Source: Mermis nigrescens | Lineage: Eukaryota > Nematoda > Enoplea > Mermithida > Mermithidae | Reading direction: 5' to 3' | NCBI GenBank assembly: GCA_036768485.1 | Contig: JAVLUZ010000142.1 | Location: 20,240,290-20,304,289, forward strand | DNA: 64,000 bases | Notes under the pieces: model-generated | Database searches by the model: none | Told to the model about the DNA's origin: nothing | The model's input: the letters and a program-made list of their open reading frames with translations, nothing else | Program-made: the position numbers and the translations under genes | In this document: positions 55,846 to 64,000 of the stretch, in pieces | How positions within the stretch are numbered: position 1 is the stretch's first letter | Layout: each line of letters begins with the position of its first letter

Positions 55846-58460
55846 TCATGAGGAGATGTAAGGGGTTGGCTGCGGTGGGGGCACATTCATGGCGGATTGG
55901 TTATCAGCAGTATATGTGACATATGGGCAATTAAAATTATTGTCATTCCGATAGTTCGAGGTATAGTATGTCCCACGCTGTTCATTTGGGAATTGCACAA
56001 AAGGTGTATTTTGGTGCGGTTGATTATTATAACAATTATCGTAACGCAGATTTTGGTAATAATCATTTTGATTTTGCCAAAAAATTCGATCATTGATTTG
56101 CTGATTCAAAGCGATTATCATTATTTGCATAGTTAGATGAACGATGTTGACTAGAGTTACGATATCGTGATTGAGATCGATGTCTATTTTGCGAATTTGA
56201 ACGCAATGGCGAACGATTTCGACCGCGAAAAGAACGCGATTGGCTGCAATTGCGAGCCATAGAATTAGTATTTCAGTCAGCTTAGTTTATTATAATTAGC
56301 ATTATTAGACGTTTCTTGCCTTTGACAGTAAAACATTCCTCATGAATGTGACCTATGCGCTTAAAAAAGGTACAATATTTACGAGAAGAATTTTCCGGTT
56401 TTCTCAGCACGCGATGGCCGATGGTTCTTTGACGTGAACGATTTGAATCATATTGGTTAGATGCATCGAGGAGTATCTTTAGGTACTACGCTGCCTACGG
56501 AAGCAGCTGTTACCAATACGTAAGGCATTACTGCCTTTTTATCCTCAAATTCTTTATTAGCAAATTCAGCGCTAAGCGCATTGTCAAAAAATTCAGCTAA
56601 TGATGCTCTAGGTTTTTTATGATATGCCTCTTTCGAAATGTGTGGTAATAAACCTTGTTTTAGTTGATGTCGCATTAAATTATTAAAATGTGACGAGTCA
56701 ACTTCAAGATATGGATCAGATTTAATTAACTCTTCGCGAGCCGAGATAATAAGCTTTAACCGATTCGTTAGGCTGCTGTTTGTGCGACAAAAAACGATTA
56801 AAGAGCGCACCGGTGTCCATTGGACAAAATTCGGTTATTAGCGCTTGTTTCATTTTCGAATAAGATTGTTGTATATCAGCAGGTAACAAATGGTATAAAC
56901 GCAAAACAAAAGTCAAGAAATCCAGTTGCAGATTTTTAGACGATCAGCTTTGTCAATATCATAGGTATTAGCAAGTGATTCAAATTCTGCAAAATATGCT
57001 TTTATGTCCGTTTTTTCGCCATCAAAAAATTTTTATTTGCAATTGCAAATTGCATTACTGCAAAAATGGTCCGCAATTCAAGGAATCAGCGAGACGTGAG
57101 TCACCACGCGAGCTTTCAGATGAAGAACCTGAACTATAACGATGTCGTCTACGCAATCTACTTTCGACGCGGCGACGACTCGCGGGCGATCATAGCTGTT
57201 AGATGAGCTTTCGTCAGAATTTGACATGTTTTCTCCTACTAGATGATTCAGATAGAGGAGCAGATTCATTTGCAAATGTGCAGATTCGTTGTTAATGCCA
57301 GATAAGTTTATCTCAACAGGTTGCATTTCGATATTAGAAGAATGCAAAATAGAATTATTAGGTGGTATTTCCACATTTATAGGATTAGGTACATAATAAT
57401 TATTTGGTAAAGATTTCCTTGAGGTGGAAAATACTGCAGCGGTGGTGGATTCAATTGCTGCTGTGAGTTCGTAGTAGAAGAATTAGGTACGAAAGAAGGC
57501 ACATTACGATTTAAGGGCAGCGAAGGCCGAGATCGCGACATCTACAAAATTGGTACCGACGGCTACGAAATCGTAGGTATGTTATCCGAAAAACCCGAGT
57601 TTTCACTGGTTGCAAACCCGTGTTTACAGGATTCTGTGACAAATCAAATATCTCAGACGCGTGATTAGTACAAGTTTGAGTGATATTGTCGGGAACAGTT
57701 TCCAAAGGTGAGCGTGAATTTGACGCTCTGTTGCCAGCAGACAACAGTGAAGATGCCCTATGCGTACTTTGCACACGATTCGCACTTTGCGCATTAAATT
57801 CAGAAAAATTTGCGCTATCGATTGAGTGGTTAACGCGCTCCAGATAGATTATTCTCTATGCGATTCAGAACTGGTTGGGGTTTCGCATAGTGCTTGGCTC
57901 AGACGCAGTTTACGCATTTCATCCGCATTTTCCTTTTTATCTTGATCAATGCGCGTAGAAGGTCAAAAATTGCAAATGAATAGCTTGTAGCGCTTTCAAA
58001 ATAAGATCATTAGTCACATTAGCATTAGCACGCTCTCTGTTGGCATTCATGCTGTGACTATGATTGCTACGTCAGAATCGGGATTTCAGCGCTCCGAACT
58101 GGTTTCAGGATTATTTGCCGTATTAATGGTAGTCATATTATCAATTATTGTATGATTTGATGAATTGTCAATATTAGGGTCCGATCTAGTTGGCAAAGAT
58201 TGATTAATGCGAGATCGCATGGTACTCAATGATAGTTCATCTTCAGACTGTGTATTACTTGCGGCATTTAGTGACACGGGTAATTTATCCATTATTCACC
58301 TTAGTCGTTACGTCTCTCGTAATTTGTCATTACTCACAGAATTACTCGCGCTATTAGAGTCAACAGGCGCGGTAGGTAATTGGCGAGCTGAAGTAGATGG
58401 CGTAGAAGGTTTTTTCAATTTAGCAGGCGGTGTCTGCAAAACCTTTTTCCTGCCATTTTT
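55846..58460 (-). pseudogene. LTR element: gag region, degraded
   Basis: The capsid-like part is readable at 56457-56916: LLPADIQQSYSKMKQALITE and FNRFLSHKQQPNESVKAYY match the retrotransposon-gag helical domain. An Asn/Gln-rich stretch at 55846-56130 and Arg/Ser-rich DNA to 56280 may be a nucleocapsid region, without a legible CCHC knuckle. From 57078 to 58460 only low-complexity, Ser/Asn-rich fragments remain. Confidence 0.75.
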
Positions 58461-59039
58461 AGGTATCAAAAATGTCAAAAAATGACCTGGGTAAAATAAA
58501 TTTCTGTACGTCGAAATTTAACCCAAAATAAATGTTTTGAATTTGGCCTTTGTCGATGCAAAAACAGGCTTTTTCCACGTAAATAGTACTTCCTTGCGTG
58601 AAGTAAGATATACCTGACGTGAAATGACCGAAAACAGTAGAATTAAGCCTAAAGCGCAAGAACGTGTACGTGGTTAGAAAAAACAGGTATATAGGTAAAA
58701 CCTAAATGACTTAATTTCGTCGTCAAGAGAGAAATGATTAATCGTCGCCTGTGGGTCGACGTTTATAGAAAAATGCGAGCGTAAGAGCTGCCTTCGTTGA
58801 TGGAGGTTCGACGGAAATAGAAAAATAACGATGACTTTACCATGATACACAAAATCTTTACCACGGACGCTTACTTAAATTGCGTGACGGCCACAATCGC
58901 GGTCGATACAACAACAAAGGTGAACGAAATGTTACACATTCTTAGATGGCCAAAATGATAATTTTGGATCGGAAAAATAATTTTACGATGATTGGATCAG
59001 CTCGGCTGTAGCTAGCAGCCTAAAGGAGGGAACGTCCAA
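58461..59039 (-). other. LTR element: 5' leader
   Basis: Non-coding sequence between gag and the upstream LTR. The bases next to the LTR read, in element sense, TTGGACGTTCCCTCC. A primer-binding site would start at TGG, but I could not assign the tRNA. Confidence 0.5.
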
Positions 59040-60049
59040 TGTAATGTAGAGCCGCCCTATGTCTGCAAGGATTTGGCATAGGACAGATACATTACCTTCG
59101 AGATTTACCTAGGTACATAGGTACTTAAGTCTACGCTAGTACTGGCCCCGATCACGCCGGGGCTCTGGATGGCTTTCGATCTTGGACCCTTACAAACCTT
59201 ACGGCCGATCCCCCCAGCCCTAATATTGCTGGCTGCTTCTTGTCGGGTGATCTCACCAGCTACGCCCTAAGACCTAAGGCTACCTACCTAGTCTCGGGTG
59301 TTGGCCGCGGAGGTCAGGCTGACCTATCTCAAGCTCGTTGTTTATTTAACTTATTTTCAATCTAATGAAAACAACAACAACGAGCTCTATGCTGATCAAT
59401 CATCCTTAAAGGTTAAATAATATTTTTGATCAATTTTTGGCTTGAGAAAATAGATTATGATTTCCGAATAAAATAAACTATCATACGAAATTTACCTATC
59501 AGTCCACTAAGATGGGTGGAAGTCCTCGACGTGGGTGATGGCCGACCTAACCCTCAAGTATAACCAAAAACCACTGGGTAGGTTTTCTCTATTTTAATTT
59601 GATGCAGAATTCACGGCCTATAGCCGGACAACAGAGTACGCAAAAGAAAAAACGAAAATGTACAGATGATACAATCGAATAACCGGCCAACGAAAAAACC
59701 AACAGCCAGACTAAACTACAACGTTATGTACACCAAGCCTCAAGGACCATTACAGTAAATTAAACAAAGATCAAATTAACGTAATACTGATAAGCTTTTA
59801 TCTCAGATCTAAAGTTATCGATTACACAAGCGGTATGCATGAAAACAATTACTATTATCATACACTTAACTCTATGCTACCGACAAGTATCTAAATGTTT
59901 TTTGTTATTGAAAATTTGGGGAAATAATGGGAAGACCGAAGGCATAGCCCACAGTGCACTATCGTAGATAGCTACTAGCATTGGCTATGTTATGGCTAAC
60001 GCGAACTGCTAAGGCAAGTTCGCCTTTACATGTAACTCTTGCAGTTACA
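59040..60049 (-). repeat. 5' LTR (element sense), 1010 bp
   Basis: TGTAATGTAGAGCCGCC to GCAGTTACA. Colinear with 45297-46634 apart from the MITE and many small indels and substitutions, which indicate an old insertion. Confidence 0.93.
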
Positions 60050-60886
60050 CTACCTAACAAGCTCACTTTTCAAGAGGCACGCGCTGCAATCTTTCGGAAA
60101 GATAGCCGGTCATATCTTAGAAGAGTGAAAGAGTAGTAAGGTAACTTATGTACGTATGTACCTACCTGAATAACGCTTAATGAACATGAGAATAAGTTTT
60201 TGTTCACAATGAAAAAATAAAAAACGTACTTGGACAAAGTAAGAGGGATACCCCGGCTTTGGGTTGGCTTACCGACCTACCAAATATCCCAAAATTGTTA
60301 TATTCACTCCGTTGTCGGTATAGGTACATAAATAATAATCTCAAACAAAGGAAAGTAATGAACGTAGGTACCTAAACGTAAACAAAGTAGAAAAACGCAA
60401 TAGATTACAGAATTATAAAGTTACGCAAATAATACAGACAGCATTTGCTATTGCAATTCACGAAAGGCGACACATTTGCATAAACAAAAATTTATAGCAC
60501 CGTTCACGAAACCTTCTGCATAGTATCAATTCATAGCGCTCAAACGTGTACAGCTACAAAAGCAGATTATTATTGATATTACAAAAATATATTACAAAAT
60601 ATTACAAAAATTATGTTGCAAAAAAATATATTAAAAAAATTGCAAAAATTTATTATTATTGCCCCCATTTTAACCGCTTTTGTAATCAATTTACACTGAC
60701 ACAAAAATGTAATCTTTGCACGCGGTTTCGTGAAACAGGCTTATATGTAGATACAATGCCATTTTCGTAAAACGTATCTTTCTGACATTTATGTACGTCC
60801 ATTTATTCCCGTTCACTCGGTTCACTGGACAGATTCGACGCCTAACGTCCTAGACTGAAATTCACTTAAATTCCAGAGCTGTTCAG
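60050..60886. other. 3' flank of the TAF6-like gene
   Basis: AT-rich, with an ATATTACAAAAAT-type low-complexity stretch near 60575-60660. No gene supported. Confidence 0.4.
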
Positions 60887-61027
60887 TCAATATTGTCGAA
60901 AACCGGGTCTATTTTGAGACGGTTGCGTCACTTCAGTGTTAAGCAATGTACCGAGATAGAAACCGAATTGGCTTTTGAAATCCGTATTGTCGCTTAATTT
61001 TTTCTTGGCGTACTGCCGCAGAATTTT
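60887..61027 (-). CDS. Taf6: TAF6-like last exon
   Basis: Acceptor ttatttgcgcag, phase 0. 46 residues and TGA: KILRQYAKKKLSDNTDFKSQ then FGFYLGTLLNTEV. This corresponds to the TAF6 segment LLLKH...LAKL...YRAEFGSLGPLL. The protein stops soon after, without the long Gln/Pro-rich tail of vertebrate TAF6. An upstream acceptor (aattgcatag) would put the exon out of phase with its neighbour. Confidence 0.8.
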   Translation of the reverse strand, partial: KILRQYAKKKLSDNTDFKSQFGFYLGTLLNTEVTQPSQNRPGFRQY

Positions 61028-61164
61028 CTGCGCAAATAACGTCATTGATTCGGTTACTATGCAATTATCATTTATAATTATCATTGATAATAATCATTGT
61101 TAGTTTATTATTTTTGATTAATTATGAATTATTAATATAAATTTATTACTATTATTATTGATTT

Positions 61165-61169
61165 ATTAC

Positions 61170-61230
<61 letters not shown>

Positions 61231-61232
61231 AA
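61165..61232. repeat. (ATT)n microsatellite
   Basis: About 20 copies of ATT in the TAF6-like intron. Confidence 0.95.
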
Positions 61233-61340
61233 TTTATTATTATTATCAATGCTATTATGTTACATATATATGTAGTTACCATCATTTATTTTTATGTTAA
61301 TTACAATTTAATAAAAAATAGCTCAAAATCGTAATCGTAC

Positions 61341-61466
61341 CAGCAGTAAATTTTTCAAATGTTCGGCACCGACTCGATTCAAAGCGCTGGCTCCGGTGTT
61401 TTCTAGGGTTAGCTTTACGCGTTCGCCGATATTCGGTAATTTTGGCAAAACGAAGCTTTTCACGCA
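61341..61466 (-). CDS. Taf6: TAF6-like exon: HEAT region
   Basis: A 126-bp, phase 0-0 exon with acceptor aaagtttttag and donor CTGCTG|GTACGA. CVKSFVLPKLPNIGERVKLT and NRVGAEHLKNLLL match the most conserved C-terminal block of TAF6. The overlapping Arg/Lys-rich frame on the same strand is a shadow. Confidence 0.88.
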
Positions 61467-61734
61467 CTAAAAACTTTCTCGTTAAGCGAGTCAATGAAAT
61501 TTGTCAGATTTTGATAAAAAAAGCACCGCGTACATTAGAGTGAGAGTGAGATGGGCTGCCCCATCCAGAATTTCTCAACCGCGAATTTTGAAGAAAATCC
61601 TGCGTTTCAAGCCGTTTTTGGGTGCTTTTTGCCAAATTGACAAAAAATGTAGGACATCTTTTTCCCGTGATATAAGGCACATTACAGTATCTCTACAGAA
61701 TATTGAGCACTTATACATATATGTAGATATGTAG

Positions 61735-62005
61735 GTACATGTATTAGGGGTATTCTCTCCATCTACAGTTAGTCGTCTCCCATCCTAGATAGACAGAACA
61801 TTTTCTGACCCCAAGAGTTTTGGCGAAAACCTACGCTTTTTTACCATTTTTAGGTAATTTTTTGCCATTTTTAGACGAAACCATTTTTAGGTAATTTTTT
61901 TGCCCTTTTAGACGAAAATTAGAGGCCTTTCAACCCCCCCTCAACAAACCTCACAATGGCAGACGCCCACCCGAAATTTCGAGTCATAACATTTAAGCTT
62001 TTAGC
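61735..62005. mobile_element. MITE family F copy, degenerate
   Basis: ACATGTATTAGGGGTATTCT at the left, a TTTGCCATTTTTAGACGAAA direct repeat in the middle, and CACCCGAAATTTCGAGTCAT at the right. Confidence 0.5.
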
Positions 62006-62265
62006 TTATACATATGTATGCACGTATGGCCAAATATATCGGACGCAATTAAAGCAATATGTCAGCTTAGCGGCTTCACTTTCTGGATAAAAACCTTGAA
62101 AATTTCTGTAACATTCGTAAAAATGAAAGATTTACCCGCTAAGATCATCTACAACATGTAAAAGAATGTATTAGTATACTTTTGCGCCCATTACACAATT
62201 ACACTGATTTCTGTGGCCTAATTAGAAGAAAAATTGCAAAAAAATTAGTCTAATCAACAGCTGAC

Positions 62266-62530
62266 CATACGTGGGCAGCACTGAAATTCTGGGGGATGCA
62301 AGATTTTTCAAAGGTCAAAGAATGGCCTTAAAAATAATTATAAGGCGAAAAACGCCATTTTTCAACTTTCTCACCGAGCACTATCCATTGGCATCAGAAA
62401 AACCGCGGAAAAAACGAAAAAAATTCAAAAAATTGAATTCTGAGGGGGTTGTTTTGGTTTCTGGGGGAAGGTATTTTGGTTTCTCGGGAGGATGCAAACT
62501 CCCCAACCCCCCCCCCCCCGCCCAGCTGTG
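62266..62530. mobile_element. MITE family A, reference copy, 265 bp
   Basis: Ends CATACGTGGGC and GCCCAGCTGTG, with a perfect 8-bp duplication CAGCTGAC (62258-62265 and 62531-62538). It lies in the TAF6-like intron. Confidence 0.95.
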
Positions 62531-62640
62531 CAGCTGACCTATTCAGCATATTTCTCAGGAAGTCAAAAGGCACTGGAAAATTTTTTAGTTTTAATACTAA
62601 AAGATGTAGAATTGAGAAAAAACATTTTTAATCCATTATT

Positions 62641-62680
62641 GATGATTGAAACTAGAAACGTCTGTCTAGTTTCAATCATC
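62641..62680. repeat. Perfect 15-bp-arm hairpin
   Basis: GATGATTGAAACTAG, a 10-base loop, then CTAGTTTCAATCATC. A perfect stem in AT-rich intron DNA, function unknown. Confidence 0.95.
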
Positions 62681-63186
62681 TATTTCATTTGGATGATTAC
62701 AATTTCAAAATTAGCACTCCAATTTATATGGTGAATTAAATAATTGAAGTTTCCTCTGCAAAAGCATATATATTCTTGAGATTTACACCGTTAACAAAAA
62801 AATCAAAAAACGGATCGTTCAAAATCGTAACAGTGTGTACGATTTCTTTCACCAAATTATTAAAATAAATGAGATTAAATCAAAAAACAAAGTGATAAAT
62901 AATTAAATAAATGCAAAAAACAATACACTTTCCCCCACTGCTATTTTTCTTTTATGAATTTCTAAACGAAAGAGGATATTTCTGATTATGCAAAAGGCTG
63001 AAAATTCTGGAAGAGGGGCAGCACTTGTCCTTTTGGGGCAGGGGTGAAATAAACTTCCGTTTCTGGCCAAAAACGGTGAAAAAAGCACCTGAAAAGCTAC
63101 TATTTCTTGCCGAAAATCAAGGAAGTTAAAAAATCTGACATTGCGATGGAAAGATGACTACGTAACTTGGTGTAGAGGTATCCAAA

Positions 63187-63412
63187 CATGTAACGGATCG
63201 AAATTTCGGGAGGGGGTCGGTCATTTTACGGGGTGGGGTATATGACATTCTATTTTTTGGCTCTGAAAATGACAAAAAAGAACCTGAAAATGGCCTAGAA
63301 ATAATTTTTTCCCAAAATCGGGTAAATGGGGAAAATAAAAGACCTCAAACCAAGAGGGAGAGAGGGAAGACCGACTTTGTGTGGGAGACCCCAATCCTCT
63401 TGTTATGTAATG
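63187..63412. mobile_element. MITE family F copy
   Basis: Starts ACATGTAACGGATCGAAATT and ends CCCCAATCCTCTTGTTATGT. The interior matches 6865-7060. Confidence 0.65.
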
Positions 63413-63621
63413 TGGTAAACTGCCAACCACGTTACTTAGCGAGCAAAATTTTACCCGCATCGGTTTCCCGGATTCATTGAGAATATGTTTCACTACAACA
63501 TCTACCCCACGGGTTGAACTTCAAAATACACCGTTTTCCATCGATCCGTAGCTTCCCTGCTACAGTTACACGTATTATGAGAAATCCCCTAACCCCTGTA
63601 ATGTACATGCTTGTTTCTCAC

Positions 63622-63754
63622 ATCCGATCCGAATTCAGACAACGAATAAAGTGCACCAAATAATGTGGAAAAACTATTTGTGTCGTTTGCCCAGCAATGA
63701 GCTAAGATGGCGCAAAGGCGAGCTTGTAGAGTATTTATTTCAGTCGAATACTGC
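63622..63754 (-). CDS. Taf6: TAF6-like exon: HEAT region, upstream
   Basis: A 133-bp exon with acceptor ctgtatctcag and donor TCGGAT|GTGAGA. QYSTEINTLQARLCAILAHC followed by WANDTNSFSTLFGALYSLSE matches TAF6 (STTTNNIQSRI.KTF.KSW.DEKTPWTTRYGSI.GL.ELG). The entering phase needs two bases from an exon beyond those seen. It splices in phase to 61341-61466 across a 2.2-kb, repeat-filled intron. Confidence 0.88.
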
Positions 63755-63926
63755 CTGAGATACAGCATCAAAAAATATTAGACAGAACACATGCTACAGT
63801 CAATTTTTCAATTTTCGGTAAACTTTTCAATGCTAAATACAGTATAAAAATAAAAATGGAAATTTAAAAAATATGGAAAAAAACGAGATAAATTAAAAAA
63901 TAATCTATGTAAATACTTATGTACAT

Positions 63927-64000
63927 CAGTGTTTTTTTTGTACAACATCCGTTTGTACATGTACAAAGATGGTCCCCAAAAAGTCTTTGTACATTTGTAC
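63927..64000. mobile_element. MITE family C, cut by window end
   Basis: CAGTGTTTTTTTTGTACAAC and TACATGTACAAAGATGGTCC are the family C left end. The rest lies outside. Confidence 0.8.

Larger units (their letters stand above)
45297..60049 (-). mobile_element. Ty3/Gypsy-type LTR retrotransposon, decayed, 14.75 kb
   Basis: Two LTRs beginning TGTA and ending TTACA on the plus strand enclose minus-strand gag, protease, RT, RNase H and integrase remnants in Ty3/Gypsy order. A purine tract (complement of CTCCCCAC, 46635-46642) adjoins the downstream LTR. A possible primer site (sense TGGACGTTCCCTCC) adjoins the upstream LTR. The coding part is riddled with stops, and the catalytic RT motif is changed. 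No target duplication is seen (AGGCC versus CTACC). About 5 kb of unassigned sequence lies between integrase and the polypurine tract. Confidence 0.92.
60887..63754 (-). other. Taf6: TAF6-like gene, C-terminal exons
   Basis: TAF6 is a histone-fold and HEAT-repeat subunit of TFIID (TAF6L in SAGA). Three minus-strand exons (63622-63754, 61341-61466, 60887-61027) join in phase and read through the C-terminal HEAT region to a stop. Diagnostic stretches are INTLQARL...SLSEFGSD, CVKSFVLPKLPNIGERV and NRVGAEHLKNLLLK. These align with TAF6's NIQSRI..., ELGHDVIKTLILPRLQ.EGERI and DRIGADHVQSLLLK. Upstream exons, including the histone fold, lie beyond 64000. TAF6 versus TAF6L cannot be decided here. Confidence 0.85.

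Noticed and set aside
62047..62845. Three phase-compatible exon-like pieces (62789-62845, 62539-62572, about 62047-62105) in the TAF6-like intron
   Set aside because: Joining 63622-63754 directly to 61341-61466 gives the known TAF6 sequence without them. The pieces are tiny and match no family I know, so phase agreement may be chance.
63455..63515. Peptide resembling DVVVKHILNESGKPMR near the TAF6-like exon
   Set aside because: It looks like an alternative to the conserved block in 61341-61466, but its acceptor phase does not fit the upstream exon.

Overview
This window looks like nuclear DNA from an arthropod, probably an insect. It is AT-rich and intron-rich and almost saturated with transposable elements. 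There is no sign of a bacterial or viral genome: no operons, no ribosome binding sites and no long host reading frames. What the window holds is short exons with GT/AG junctions scattered through introns filled with nested mobile elements. The species cannot be named from sequence alone.

Host genes. Two host genes can be pieced together, both on the minus strand. (1) Positions 428-26276 carry twelve exons of a PIX-type Rho guanine nucleotide exchange factor (ARHGEF6/7, Drosophila dPix/rtGEF). They run in order SH3, linker, DH, PH, variable tail and C-terminal coiled coil. All eleven junctions agree in phase, and the exons sum to 1593 bases (531 codons including the stop). The N-terminal exon before the SH3 core was not found. 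(2) Positions 60887-63754 carry the last three exons found of a TAF6-like TFIID/SAGA subunit (C-terminal HEAT region). A single RING-like exon near 31.4 kb may mark a third gene.

Mobile elements. 8.46-11.40 kb: a 5'-truncated Penelope-like element with RT and GIY-YIG regions, itself split by an 889-bp hAT-type element. 39.88-44.15 kb: a near-complete CR1/Jockey-group LINE with a PHD-finger ORF1. Its ORF1 and ORF2 share one frame and are separated by a single TAG. 45.30-60.05 kb: a decayed Ty3/Gypsy-type LTR element on the minus strand with both LTRs, gag remnants, protease, RT, RNase H, integrase and about 5 kb of unassigned sequence before the polypurine tract. Nearly everything else is hAT-like MITEs, recognised by 8-bp target-site duplications. 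Four larger elements (3.1-5.6, 14.1-15.8, 33.6-35.0 and 37.2-39.8 kb) have short TIRs followed by GC-rich simple-sequence arms. One 1059-bp element (23.10-24.16 kb) is a long inverted repeat. The elements are nested up to three deep.

A short imperfect palindrome, GGCGCGAAGCGCC, recurs dozens of times inside repeat families that otherwise do not resemble each other. Together with the GC-armed hAT-like elements, it is the most unusual signal in the window.
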